From: Halichondria panicea
Taxonomy: Eukaryota > Porifera > Demospongiae > Suberitida > Halichondriidae
DNA: 64,000 nt
NCBI RefSeq assembly: GCF_963675165.1
Contig: NC_087387.1
Location: 4,490,990-4,554,989, forward strand
Direction: 5' to 3'
Position 1 is the stretch's first letter. Each line of letters begins with the position of its first letter. The notes under the pieces were generated by a model that did not search any database, was not told where the DNA came from, and worked only from the letters and a program-made list of their open reading frames with translations. Shown here piece after piece: positions 1 to 11,838 of the stretch. The position numbers were made by a program, and so were the translations under genes.

Positions 1-1
1 T

Positions 2-2116
2 GTTAAGACTGGTACAGCTGCAATAGACCCCCAATACACGTACGTTGCAAACGGTTCCCTGGGTATTACCGGACTGGGAGGACAAAATGTTACACTTCAA
101 TTAGATGTAGCTGGCAATCGAGATTGGCGTATAAAAGTTGAACTGGTTATTGAGGAATGTCCTATTGGGTACATAGCACAGAACGTCTTTGTCAACATAT
201 CATCCAACGAAACAGACTCGATCAAAGAGACTAAATGCGAATGTATTGGCGGAAACGAATTGTACACATTCGGAGGAAACTTGATTTGTAATAAAGTGGA
301 TATGACATCGAAAATTCATAATGGTTTCTGGATTGGACATATAGAAAACGTACCAGGTATTTCAAACGACACATTATATATGGGTATGTTACTACTAAAG
401 AACATTTCAGAGAGTTATTTAACCCTCAATCATTCTAACGATACGCAATGCAGGTACTTGAATCGTACAGGTACGCTGTGTGGTAAATGTTTAGAGGGTT
501 ATTCCGTTGCAGTGAATACTTACTCCTACGATTGTATTTTATGCAATAACCACACGAACCTTGTCCAAAATGCCTTGGTATACGTTGCGCTGACCTACTT
601 GCCTTACTTGATTTTGTTTCTACTAATAATCTTCCTTAACATCAATTTAATGAGTGGGTCTTTATCTGGGTTTATCCTCTATGCCCAGTTAATCGGTTCG
701 GGCGTACTAGAGCTAACAATCGATCGCCTTCCTAGCCAAAAATATGCTTACTACCTTCAGAGAGTGTATCGGATGTCGTATGGTGTTTTCAATCTCAATT
801 CCTTCTCCGGGATATTGTCTCCGTTTTGTGTTAGCGAAGATTCTAACACTCTAGGAGTGATTAGCTTAGACTACGGTGTCGCTATTTTCCCACTAGTAGT
901 GATAATCGTTATTTGGCTAGTCGTAAGTCTAGTGGACAGGTGTAACTTGCGGAGGGCAAAAAATCGATCTCTACAAACTTTTGCCAGTGTACAAGGGAAT
1001 AGTGAATCAAGTACCAGTCGAAAAATTGGAGAATCAATTAAGAAAATGTTCTCTCGCAATTTTATTCACGCTTTTGTTGGATTCATATATCTATCTTACA
1101 CCAAGATGAGCCTTGCCGCCACTCTCACCTTGACAACAGTTGGAGTATTCAATCAAAATGGAACCTACGTCACCTCTACACGCCTGATCTACTACGCTAG
1201 TCAGTATTACTTCGGACAAAATGAATATCTCTATCCGTACGGTGTAATAGCAATTACTGTGTACATTATCGCTGTTGCACTGCCCTTCGCTTTGTTAGGT
1301 GGTCTAGATTTCGTCAATTGGCTCACTGGTCTGGAAAAGTGTGTTCTGATGAGAAAATTATGGCCGAGTCTAACGATCAACTCTTTCTTAGATGCGATGC
1401 GTGATTGTTACCGGCCCAATCGACGTTACTTTGCAGGGATCTACTTTCTCTTTCGACTTGTAATGCTAATGATTTTCGCATTCTCCTCCAAACTACTCAC
1501 ACTAGTCTTGTGCCAGCTCCTGTTAATTTTCCTAATGGTTGTCGTGGTTGCAATAATGCTACCTTATAAAGAGATGCTTCACAATTTTATCGATATTCTA
1601 CTCCTCCTCAACATGGCAGCAATTACCCTCATTTCAATCTATCTCTACTCCGCTCCTTCCGACAATGGTAGTACCTACCCCTTTGAATTATACATTTTTG
1701 GTACCATTTTAATCTGGTTGCCAATGGTATATCTACTTATCTATATCTGCTCCTTTTGTCTACGAAAAACAAAAGCGTATAAAACGGCCACAGAGAAGTT
1801 TCTGGCCCACCGTGCAGTTCTGTTCTTATACAAACATTTCTCAAATTTGGAGCTTTACAGAGAGATACAACAGCAAAGCATGGTTCGTATCGTCGCCAAT
1901 GCTAGGGCCAATGGCCACGACAACAATGGAGTGTACGGACATATAACTGATAATGAGGCAGATATGACTGAATCAATGATGCTGTTAAATAGAGCTGGAG
2001 AGCGTAATTTATACCGACCAGCAAATCCGAAAATAACTAAGTCTACTGTGTCTGTGGTTCATGACACGAGTGGTATGGCTGATGTAAAGGGCCGGTATGG
2101 GATCAACGATACATAG
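2..2116 (+). CDS. 3' part of Cys-rich multi-pass membrane protein (beta-helix receptor family), partial
   Basis: The reading frame is open from the first bases of the window to the TGA/TAG-type stop at 2114-2116, so the gene starts upstream and no start codon is claimed. The N-terminal visible part is extracellular and Cys-rich, with many N-x-S/T sites and the motif C-x-Y-L-N-R-T-G-T-L-C-G-K-C near 450-490. It is followed by about eight hydrophobic segments between 570 and 1760 and a hydrophilic cytoplasmic tail. The same C-x(5)-R-x-G-x-L-C-G-x-C module followed by membrane segments occurs in the beta-helix gene at 43.4-48.0 kb, so I infer that the missing upstream part is a repeat-rich ectodomain. 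No biochemical role is known to me; a surface receptor or adhesin is inference. No lesion is seen in the visible part. Confidence 0.8.
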   Translation, partial: VKTGTAAIDPQYTYVANGSLGITGLGGQNVTLQLDVAGNRDWRIKVELVIEECPIGYIAQNVFVNISSNETDSIKETKCECIGGNELYTFGGNLICNKVDMTSKIHNGFWIGHIENVPGISNDTLYMGMLLLKNISESYLTLNHSNDTQCRYLNRTGTLCGKCLEGYSVAVNTYSYDCILCNNHTNLVQNALVYVALTYLPYLILFLLIIFLNINLMSGSLSGFILYAQLIGSGVLELTIDRLPSQKYAYYLQRVYRMSYGVFNLNSFSGILSPFCVSEDSNTLGVISLDYGVAIFPLVVIIVIWLVVSLVDRCNLRRAKNRSLQTFASVQGNSESSTSRKIGESIKKMFSRNFIHAFVGFIYLSYTKMSLAATLTLTTVGVFNQNGTYVTSTRLIYYASQYYFGQNEYLYPYGVIAITVYIIAVALPFALLGGLDFVNWLTGLEKCVLMRKLWPSLTINSFLDAMRDCYRPNRRYFAGIYFLFRLVMLMIFAFSSKLLTLVLCQLLLIFLMVVVVAIMLPYKEMLHNFIDILLLLNMAAITLISIYLYSAPSDNGSTYPFELYIFGTILIWLPMVYLLIYICSFCLRKTKAYKTATEKFLAHRAVLFLYKHFSNLELYREIQQQSMVRIVANARANGHDNNGVYGHITDNEADMTESMMLLNRAGERNLYRPANPKITKSTVSVVHDTSGMADVKGRYGINDT

Positions 2117-3107
2117 GAATTAAACAAACGTACGTACGTGTGTGTGTGCATGTGACTATAAGCTATGGACATCAGGATTGCAATATATATATAGGCCTAT
2201 ACTCTCTTGTACAAATTGTATTGTTCTTACGATTGTACCATGTGTTCTTTTTGTACGTCACATATTTTTATACGTTACATTACGTGTTACATTACATACA
2301 CTACTTTTGTTTGCACTGCTGTCGTGAAAATATTTTAATTCTGAGTGAAATTGTAAACTGCATGTGACAATTGACACGCAGTACGTACTGAAGTCCTATA
2401 CTAAACTAGATATCTATATATCAATATTATTATATGTGGTCCTACACTATGATATATGAAGCACTTTAGGAAAACATCATCTACTGCATGAATGATAGCA
2501 TACGTTTTGCTCTCTGACCCTGACCAGTAATTGGTTGGCATTCGCAAAAATAATTATGAGCCAGAAAATTCCGTATCTGTAATAAATATGTTGTACACCC
2601 TATATATATATAGGCGAAGAAAAAAACTGAATCGCTAGATTTTGAGCCCATTTATAGCATTAATTTAGGGTATAGTTTTATGTTTCAGATACGTCAACTT
2701 GGCGTAATTATTCTTCTACATGTAGATTCTGCACGTATGATACTCGTCTCAACACCAACACCAACACCAATACCAACACTGTTGTGTTGGTGTTGACGAA
2801 TATTGCAACACCTTCACCCTCAATATTAAGTGTATAATTATTTTAAGTGACGATGATGATTATTGGTGTGGCAGTGCCATAGGAAATGGTCGTCTAAACG
2901 TACCATGAACACTCCTATACATGTATAAGGATAGCTATAATCATTCAGCAAAGCAACAATAAACATAGCCTTATTGGAACTATCTGCATGTGTGGTCCAT
3001 AGAATATTTAATGAGTATTATAGATGGGTTGATCATGCATTTTGAACTCTTAAATTACAAAGCTGGCCTTATACAGTTAGTCTTTGAGTCAAGAACCTGC
3101 TATCAGT
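2117..3107. other. Intergenic, AT-rich
   Basis: I see no gene here. A possible poly(A) signal (AATAAA) for the preceding gene is at 2581-2586. A short imperfect inverted minisatellite of AACACC/GGTGTT units lies at 2750-2812. An upstream, non-coding first exon of the next gene could be hidden here. Confidence 0.5.
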
Positions 3108-6100
3108 ATGGCCTCATGCCATTCTGTGTACCTGCAAGCCTTTACTGAGTTGTATCCAGATTTGATAGGAAATTTGAAGTCTGGAGTTTTTGATATAACT
3201 GATCAAGCATATTCGAAGTTTCTTATTTCCATTGATGTTAAGGACGAGATCACAAGTAGAACATCTGGTAAAACAGAAACAGAACGAACAAGAATTCTTC
3301 TAGACGCTATACAAGCCAAAATTTCAGAATCTGATGTTTATTACCAATTCCTTGAAATTTTACAGGAAGACAAAGCCTTCAATGAAGTTGCTTGCAAATT
3401 TGAAGCCAAAGTCCAGGCACAAGAAGAACAGAAAGGTGCATGAGTTCTACTCAACGAAAGGCATGCCTGTATTCTTATATATACTCTCTCCCGTGATATC
3501 GTACAATTGCCGGACGTATAATGGGAATTATTTTGTGTGGCCATTTGGTGACTTGCATGCGTCTGCTGCTTAGCTCTTTAATATTGACGGTTGGTGGTAT
3601 ATAATTTTGGTGATATTCGTACCAACTCGACAATTACAATGCTCGTCAAATTTTCCCGTTCTCCGGTATAACTTTGATTTGGTTGGACATTCTTAACCAG
3701 CATATTTAACCAGCATAATTTTATAATCCAATCGCACACAGGCAGCCTATCTTCTGCTATCGAGACACCTGGTCAAAATCGACACGTAAATCGAGAGTAC
3801 TCTATTCTTGTTCACAAGAAATGCCAATGGAATCGATACCTACAAGATTCTTACACTATGAACAAGTTTATCAGGTTGCTTAAAAGGAATGGTTTACTGA
3901 CCAAAAATCAGAGCAGGCGCAGCAGGAAGAGTTTTGAGCAATTATTTGATTGTATGCTGTCCCTTGTGAAAAAAGACCCCTTCAAATTGAGATCTTTCAC
4001 TGAACTCTTGGAAACGATTACCAGTGAGCAACTAGAGCTGGAGTCTGCAGTACGTTGTGAAACAGAACTGGCTGATCAATATACAGGTATTTAGTTCCTA
4101 TAACCATACATAATTATAATTTTTTTATAATAATTATAGAGCCTAATGGATATCACATACACCAGGCCAGAAACAATATCAAGAATAAAACTTACTGGAA
4201 AACACTGGGTAAGCTGACTTTATCTGTATAAATTCCAGTGCACTAATTATTACATTATGAGATTTATCATTTTTACTGCCAATGCTATATAGCATGCAGC
4301 TACAGTGTCTGTGAAAGTACAATTATACCCGAAAAAGTCGAGTACATAGTATAGTACTTGACAGTGTTATGTGAAGGTATCATTTTGTAGCTGCATTGTC
4401 TTATTATCAAATTACAGTTCTTAATAAAAAATAAAACTCTCTCACATGCGGCTATGATTATAGTAACCGGTGTCACTAATAATTATGATCTGCTCTATAA
4501 TCTGTCCTGTCTCATTTGAATCTATAGGTACAGTATTCACGGTGATACTATTCTTTGCAATACTCATAGTGTACGTGTTTGTCCCAAAGAACAGCAACGC
4601 TGGCAATGACAATGGATTCATATTACCAAATAGTACGGATCGGGTAGATAAAGGTAGTATTGATGTTTATAAGCAAACTATGAGTCACAATCTACCACGT
4701 AGAAGTAGCCCCTTCTTTGGCCGAGAAAATAATTTATCTAGATTGACAGAGATCTTGCTGAAAGGAAATTGTATTATAAATATCAATGGTCCACCAGCAT
4801 TCGGGAAATCATCTCTAGCTGTCAAACTAGGTTGAAACTTAATCGAAAACCACTCGGGAGTGTTTAAAGAAGTGCGCTATATTGATGTTGCCACAACAAG
4901 AATGTCGATATATTTGTGCTCACATCACTTCGAAAGTAAAAGAAGCACAATAAACCCAGGCAGCAAGGAGCCTAACTCAGTTGTAGCTTTGAATGATTCA
5001 GAATCGTCAGGCAGTTCTGGATCGGACACCGAACCGGACATATGCGAGTGGTCCAAAACTCGCACGTACAGAAGTTTATTAATACTAGACAATTGTGATT
5101 TTGTTTTACATGAAAGTCGACGTCAGGAATTCATTGATTTTATCAACAGCCAGTTGGATAGGTGTCATTATGGGAAGCTAAGCTTGGTCATAACCTCTCA
5201 GGAGCAATTGAACTTTTTGGATAACTGTTTTCAGAACTTTCCGATTGCTGAACTAGATCCAACGGATTCTGTGAACTTGCTACGACACCATATTCCAAAT
5301 TTGAATGATGAAATGGCTCAACAATTTTCTTCACTCGTTGGACACTGTCCACTTGCGCTGAAAGTTATTGAAAGACTTTTGGCAGCTAGAGGAATTGAAA
5401 ATATGGAGACCTTACTTAACAGTTTAAAGGAAAAGGCGTCTACCATCTCTAATAGAATAACAGATAATAAAGAACGTTTTAGGACGATAATGGACGTTGC
5501 ACATTCAAATCTTGATATTGAAAATCAAGAATGCAGTCTCATTGTCAGTTTCTTCCAAAGTTCTTTCGATTCGGAAATCGGAACAACAATCCTGTCTGGT
5601 ATTGTCAATCCGGACTGTGTTCAAAATATTGTTCAAAAGTCGTTTTTAGAAGAATATTTTGTTGCTAGTAAAACTCGATACACTATGCATAAACTTGTTC
5701 GGAGCTATTTTCAGGAGGTACACATCAATGATTCGTTTTATGTGCAAAACCGAAAATTATTTATTCAAAACTTTATTGCCAACTATTCTGACTACCTCAT
5801 TAGCATTATGAAAGATCGCTACAAATTCAAGAACATAACTGATGAAGAAAGCCACAGGTTCTTTTATCTGGAACATAAAAATATCAAGTATTTTTCCCAG
5901 GAATTGGTAATTAGTGCAATTAAAAAAATTAAACTCAATGACAACCATTTGATAGCATTGGCCATGCTTATCATTGAAAATATCTCAAATGGTTGGTTTG
6001 AGAAAGAGGTAGCATTTAAGTATTATTTCACTGATCACAACTTATATTGGAAACTCTGCCATTTCTCGTCAGTAGACATTTGTTCGCAGTTTATGTGGAA

Positions 6101-7052
6101 ACTACTTGTTTATAAAGGTATTCCACATTGTACTAGATATTTTGAAAACGATCTCTCTCCTGTATTGTATTTTCGAATTTTAAACTTCTTTTTAGACGAG
6201 AAACCTGATTGTGAAATATTTGCTTGTAAAAACTTAACATTTCTAACGCATAGAGGTACGTTATCTCTGATTGCGGAGCAAGTAGAGAAATCAGGAAATG
6301 GTGAAGAAAAGCATTTACTGTCGATATTAGAAACTGTACTTTTGTGCTGTACGAATTTGTGGGTCAGAAACTCAATACAAGTCATAAAGTATGCATATTC
6401 TTTAATACTGAGCGCACTACCCATGTTCATGTCATCATGTGTGATATTCTTAACAATGTGGTGGTTCAAAGCAGTAACTTGTTCCAGTTTCAAGGAAAGC
6501 GTAACGTTTTTGAAAAATCATTTTATGTTGTGCTGTTTTCTCAACTGGCTGGAACATACTTGCGTGCCAAATCAAATCAATTTTTGTGTTTTAGATATCT
6601 TCATAATTTTACTATTATTATTACTAATTGTTATCATCGTAATGGTTAAGAATCTAAGGCCAAAATGCATACACCACAGGAATGTGTATACGAAATGTCT
6701 TACAAATGTTTTAGTGACGATAGATGTGCTTGTAATTGGAGCATATGCTAGAATTTTGTATTTTTTTTACTGTCACTTACTTTTTTCAATGCTTGTGCAC
6801 TGCTTTGTGATATTTGTATCCAAGAAAAAAAGAGTGAAATATACTAAAGATTCTGACAAACATTCAGAGCAGCTGCTTGATGATAGTGATTTATTAGATT
6901 ATGATTTTCTTGGATTCGTAGTAGTACTGACGATTGTTATTGCACTACTTATTGCTTTTGTGTTACCGTACTATGCGATTAATGCTATATTCTATTCGAT
7001 TAGTTGGCTTAGTAATCCAACAACTGTTTCTGACATAGGAGTCTTAAATTGA
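3108..7052 (+). CDS. Death-fold/NB-ARC ATPase with several membrane segments, interrupted by in-frame TGA
   Basis: The four-exon model is 3108-3435, 3742-4086, 4140-4208 and 4528-7052. All introns are GT-AG and all junctions phase 1, which supports it strongly. Exon 1 (about 109 residues) is a helical, CARD-like death-fold module. Exon 2 is a second basic helical module that I cannot assign. Exon 4 opens with a membrane helix, then an NB-ARC-type ATPase: P-loop G-P-P-A-F-G-K-S-S at 4789-4815, Walker B-like L-L-I-L-D-N near 5080, C-P-L-A-L-K (GxPLA equivalent) near 5350, and the winged-helix M-H-K-L-V motif near 5690. The last ~250 residues contain four or five strongly hydrophobic segments instead of LRR or WD repeats. 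The ATG at 3108 is the first in-frame ATG. A TGA at 4833-4835, just after the P-loop, splits the frame (codon ~350 of 1088), so the gene is either a recent pseudogene, a null allele or a sequence error. An intracellular sensor role is inferred from the family. Confidence 0.72.
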
Positions 7053-7186
7053 TTATATTTATGTGCTAGATCTATGGAGTGTATTATGCCCGTGCTTATC
7101 ACTATACCAATAGTTTTCTGAATCAATGAAATTCAACATTTATTTGCAAATTACTGGCTAGCAATAATTATAACGAATGATTAACT

Positions 7187-7252
7187 AAAAGTCCACTACA
7201 AAGAGGAGACAAGAGAATAGGATGGGTCCAATGAGTGCTCCCTATACATATG
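7187..7252 (-). pseudogene. TMEM245 exon-10 fragment, 3' half
   Basis: This stretch matches the second half of the TMEM245 last exon (compare 30088-30223), ending with the codons for V-V-D-F and then a stop. Its other half is at 8219-8264. The two are separated by the foldback element at 7253-8218. It is a stray, non-functional copy about 14 kb from the nearest cassette. Confidence 0.75.
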
Positions 7253-8218
7253 GTGAGCCTTTTGTTTCAAAATGGCGATACAAAATACCATGTGTTGGTG
7301 TCCCAAAAATCAACTCGATTTGTTTTATCAACTCGATTTTATCGACTTTATCTGGTAGGGATCGACTCGATGTGTTATATCAACTCGATTTTATCTAGGT
7401 AAGGATCGACTCGATGTGTTTATCAACTCGATTTTATCTAGGTAAGGATCGACTCGATGTGTTTTATCAACTCGATTTTATCCAGGTAAGGATCGACTCG
7501 ATGTGTTTTATCAACTCGATTTTATCCAGGTAAGGATCGACTCGATGTGTTTTATCAACTCGATTTCGAGAGGATCGACTCGATTCCAGGCCGCTGGGGG
7601 AAAAGGCGAGTTTTGAGGGCGGCTTGATATCTAGGCTATCTATGGCTGTACTCACAAAGGCGCTAGGCTCAGACAAGGCACTGAGACTCTTGAGGCCACA
7701 GGCAGGCCTACAGCAGGTCAGAGTAGCTGACCTTCCAGGTACGTCTGCAGAAGGTCACAGCAGCTTACTTGTGCTAGATCACAGTAAATTAAATCACTAA
7801 ATGCTTGTCTACTTGACTCTTGAGTTCATGAAACATAGCAAGTAGCTACTGTGTGATCTCAGGCTCAGAAGGTCCCCATCTGAGCTACTCTGAGCTGCTG
7901 TAGGCGTGCATGTGGCCTCAAGAGTCTCAGTGCAGTGCCCCTTGTCTGAGCCTAGCGCCTTTGTTGCAAGAGTATAGCCTCGATATCAAGCCGCCCTCGA
8001 AACTCGCTTTTTTCCCCCAGCGGCCTGGAATCGAGTTGATAAAACACATCGAGTCGATCCTTACCTGGATAAAATCGAGTTGATAAAACACATCGAGTCG
8101 ATCCCTACCAGATAAAGTCGATAAAATCGAGTTGATAAAACAAATCGAGTTGATTTTTGGGACACCAACACATGGTATTTTGTATCGCCATTTTGAAACA
8201 AAAGGCTCACTATATATA
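7253..8218. mobile_element. Foldback (long inverted repeat) transposon, non-autonomous
   Basis: The outer arms 7258-7345 and 8127-8213 are near-perfect reverse complements; inner arms 7560-7730 and 7862-8040 are also inverted copies. The loop is about 7745-7860. The left arm carries an expanded minisatellite (see 7370-7560), so the arms differ in length. No transposase reading frame is present. The insertion splits a TMEM245 exon-10 copy, which defines its outer edges; no clear target duplication is visible. Confidence 0.8.
7370..7560. repeat. Minisatellite, unit about 40-44 bp, in foldback left arm
   Basis: Four to five tandem copies of a unit containing GATCGACTCGATGTGTT and TCAACTCGATTTTATC. 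The right arm of the foldback element has only about one and a half units. Confidence 0.75.
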
Positions 8219-8264
8219 CAGACCAGCAAAGTAGATACCTCCAGCAATGGCCAGACCAGTCAGG
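8219..8264 (-). pseudogene. TMEM245 exon-10 fragment, 5' half
   Basis: Reads (minus strand) as the start of the TMEM245 last exon ([16 protein letters not shown]) and continues at 7252 across the foldback insertion. The acceptor site and first codons are lost. Confidence 0.75.
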
Positions 8265-8816
8265 TACATTCTAAGATGGGGGGGGATGATTATCATAAGT
8301 GAACAGCATAATTATAGCATCGTCATGCACCGTATTATACTGGAAAAGCTTTGTGAATGAGACAAATCAGCAGATTTGTCTCTTCACGATCTATCCATTG
8401 CGTTCTGGAAAGTATCGTAATACCAGTTTTGCAATTTTATTTTTCACAAAACATTCTAGTAGATCTACAGTAGAATCTCAATCCATTAACGACCACCTCC
8501 AAAGACCAACCACATGATATAAAACGGCCAAGAGCTTAGGTTCTGTTGAAACTATAAGGTAAAGCACCTCTCAGGAATGGTCACCTCTCTATACTCCGTA
8601 CAACGAGCAGCTTTCTAGTCCCCAATCAGCTTTAGTAATAAATAACCTCCCAGAACTTTCTTCTTTCTTTCTTTACAGAAAATTACTGCTGAGATTGTTT
8701 TGCACAATCGTGAAAACCTATCTGTAGCTGGTCCCTATACAGCCTTTTCAAACTTGTAATAACTCTAAGATTCACTTATTGCATGTCCACTACATCAGAA
8801 TTATGGCAGTAAACCT
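8265..8816. other. Intergenic, transposon debris
   Basis: No gene is seen. The stretch 8465-8640 (AATCTCAATCCATTAACGAC and downstream CACCTCTC blocks) has the look of a degraded pogo/Tigger-type MITE, but I cannot fix its ends. Confidence 0.35.
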
Positions 8817-8825
8817 CCGAGAACG

Positions 8826-9119
8826 TAGACTCGCAAGCCGTCACTGCTGCAGGCGAACAGTAGACTGGTCAAACTCCGTGTTGAGACTCGTGTTGCACAG
8901 TCAGCATATCAGAAAATATTTTAAGTGGCTGCGGTTTTCGTGACGTCAGTATACTGCATGTGATACGTAGAGTTTTCTAGTGAAACGTCACTATCATTGA
9001 TCTTGTGGTAACCGCATGCGGTTAGTTGCCACAAATATCGTGGCAAACGTTACACGAGTCTCAACACGGAGTTTGACCAGTCTACTGTTCGCCTGCAACA
9101 GTGACGGCTTGCGAGTCTA
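8826..9119. mobile_element. 294-bp MITE with ~70-bp terminal inverted repeats and 9-bp target duplication
   Basis: The terminal inverted repeat starts TAGACTCGCAAGCCGTCACT and runs about 70 bp (8826-8895 against 9050-9119). It is flanked by the direct repeat CCGAGAACG at 8817-8825 and 9120-9128. A 9-bp target duplication with long inverted repeats fits the Mutator-like (MULE) superfamily. There is no coding capacity. Confidence 0.88.
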
Positions 9120-9128
9120 CCGAGAACG

Positions 9129-10934
9129 AGGGTAAAGCCCCGAGGCCAAGGATGGCTTCCATAAATTCGAATGAAGTGGACAATAAGTTATAGTTATAAC
9201 ACGGGCACGAGGGATGTATGGAATATATTGCACTGAAGCACGAGGGCGCCAGCCCCGAGGGCTGAGTGCAATATATGCCATGCAGCCCGAGTGCACGTGT
9301 TATAACTAGTTTATATCTCGAGGGCATAGCAACATAACACTGTCCTAGTAACACATTATAAACAGCACAAAAAAAGACAGAAACAACTCTAGACACAGCT
9401 CCATCTCTTCTCTCTTCTAGACGCCAGTATCTGCAGCGTATAAGATTGGCATGACCGACGAATGGCTTGACACAAAATTGTTGGAGTCTGCAAAACAGCC
9501 CCGCCCCACTTACTGCTGCAAAGAAACAGCCCCACCCCACTACTCAGTGAATACATGTATTAGCTGCTGGTCTACGCTCGGCCTCATAACCAAGCCAAGA
9601 AAGCTCGCTTCTACACTGCTGCAAAACAGCTCATGCCCCCAGCAAAAAGAGCCACTTCTAGTGCTACGGTGAAGCAGAATTGACATGCATCACGATGTCG
9701 AGGACTAGGTCGATCTAGGAACACAGAATCTTCCACAAAATGAATCTTGGACAATTTTAAAACCTGCATGGTTGCAAGAAGAAACTCCAGCAGTGCTGAA
9801 CATTCATTCCTGCATGGCTGGACATACTTTGATACTTGTTATTTCTCATGCGTATTAATTTAATTTTAATTTAATTGTCTGTCTAATTGCCAGAGGGGCG
9901 TTTTGCGGTCAGTGCAATATGACTTTGCGGTCAGTGCAATATGAAGCATATTGCACTTGGCAACAACGTAGCAACGGGATATAATTATTATAATTATGTT
10001 ATATACTCACTGCATGCATGGAATGAATAATGCTTGCTATACTTACCTTGGATACAACTATCAAAACGACTGACAAGCTTTGTGCGGCAGCGTGGTAGTT
10101 AAACCCCACCCAGTTGCTATGATACAGACCCCAAGTAGAATATATTATTTGCAGCAAGAATTGACTCATAGAGCATAATTATACATAGCCATGTGGTTGG
10201 CAATCGAAACCTCTCAACAAAGATCACCTCTCTATAACGGTAAAAAGGAAAGGCTTCCCCAATGTTTTATAGAGGTCCACTGTAAGTGGGTAACTGTTGT
10301 ATTATAGGCCTAAAGGATAAAATGCACCCATCAACAATCGACACAATCTGTTTAATAGATACAATCGTATGATGACTGTGCTATTAGTGACTGGAGTTTG
10401 ACAGCAATTAATCTTGTATCAGTAATTGCACGGGGGTTTGTTTTCGAATAACGGCCGCGCCAGAAAATGTTGCAGAGAACTGCATTCATAAATAGGCCTT
10501 GGCAAATTATGTTTTTGACTATTCTCTGTACCCATTACTCCAAGGGTGATCGGATTAACGAGTCTACTATACATAGCTAACATCAATGACAGATACTACA
10601 TGTGTATATAGCTGATATATACCTGATGAAGCTGTGAGATAAATGTACAGTATACAAACCTCTGACCGTAATAATGGTGCCATGAACAGTACACGTGGCC
10701 GGCACCCTACAAGTCCTTATAGATAGATTGTCTTTAGTGCGTGCGGTATTTGAAAGGTTACAAAGTTTTATATTGCTTAATTCCGAAGAATTTTATCTGG
10801 ACCTTCCGCTATACTGGGTAAAATAAAACATGCATGCTTAGGTACAAGAATAAGAGCAGAAGCTGTTGTGTAACGTTAAACAGTGCCATACCATGATATA
10901 TAGCTGAGAATAGCTAATAGAACTAAAGCACTGC
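9129..10934. other. Intergenic with palindromic repeat
   Basis: No gene supported. 9191-9312 is an imperfect palindrome (GTTATAACACGGGCACGAGG ... CCCGAGTGCACGTGTTATAAC) whose TGCAATAT motif recurs at 9908-9955, suggesting one decayed element spanning roughly 9190-9980. The rest is AT-rich. Confidence 0.4.
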
Positions 10935-11200
10935 ATGAAGTGCAAACCCTCGGCATTAATTTGGAGTTTAGTGTAGTCTATACATGCAAGGTTCGAGCTT
11001 CTTAGTGTTTGCTTACTTTTATTGGCGAAGATTAACTCAAAATCTGCCAAACTTAAAACTACTACCTTTGTGTTGAGGCTATCCATGGTACAAACACAGC
11101 GCTATCACATCCAAGTGAGCAGACTCAGAACGACAGACAGATGACCATAACTGACCGACTACTATAGTGTATATCCCGTAGCGCGCCTCGGATTAATTAA
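10935..11200 (-). repeat. Dispersed repeat family R, copy 1
   Basis: Reverse-complement match to the repeat at 21812-22128. Shared landmarks are the CCCTCGGC...TTAATTTGGAGTTTAGT block, CTATCCATGGTACAAACACA, AGCAGACTCAGAACGACAGA and the CGCGCCTCGG end. No coding capacity. Confidence 0.7.
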
Positions 11201-11838
11201 GATATCACACGCAGTACTGCAATCCTAATAAAAGCACCGCGGGTGCTGATGCCTCGGTGAATGTGTCAAAGTTACGTAACATAAAGCCAAGAGTTCATAA
11301 TGAAGGTCTATTATAAACTCTTGATAAAGCTACTATAATTATAGCTAATATTAACATTAAACAGCTAATATGTAATTGCTAATTGCTAATACACATGATA
11401 TAATTATTATGATTATCATGATGAACAATTTTTGCATCAGGCTAATCACAGGGAAACTCAAAATAGTGGGAAATGATTGATCATGATTGTTGCTCAAAAA
11501 GATGCCAAAAATACACAAAGGGCTGCTGCATCAGTAGAGCCTTGCAGCTCTCTTCTCACTCTTGCAGCTATTACCAATAGCTAATATAGCGGTCTAGTGC
11601 AGAGCTATAACTACTAAGTATAGAGTAGCAACACTCCATGCATGGACAAGTTTTTGCTACGCACTATTCTGAAAAGGCTGCATGCAATGGCATTCCAAGT
11701 AACTATATAGGCATAACTCGAGAACAAAGCATTATTTTCATGTTTTGTGAATCCAAAATCCAAGAAAACGTTACTGAAGCCTCTTATACTTGCAGTTCAT
11801 TAGCAGCTCTATATTATCAGTCTATACACACAAACACT

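Noticed and set aside
4833-4835. Recoded TGA (selenocysteine or altered genetic code)
   Set aside because: No SECIS-like context was identified, the position is not one expected for selenocysteine, and the conserved genes in the window use the standard code.
9082-9540. 152-codon minus-strand frame
   Set aside because: It begins within unique DNA and runs into the MITE at 8826-9119, with no family motif and repeat-like composition.
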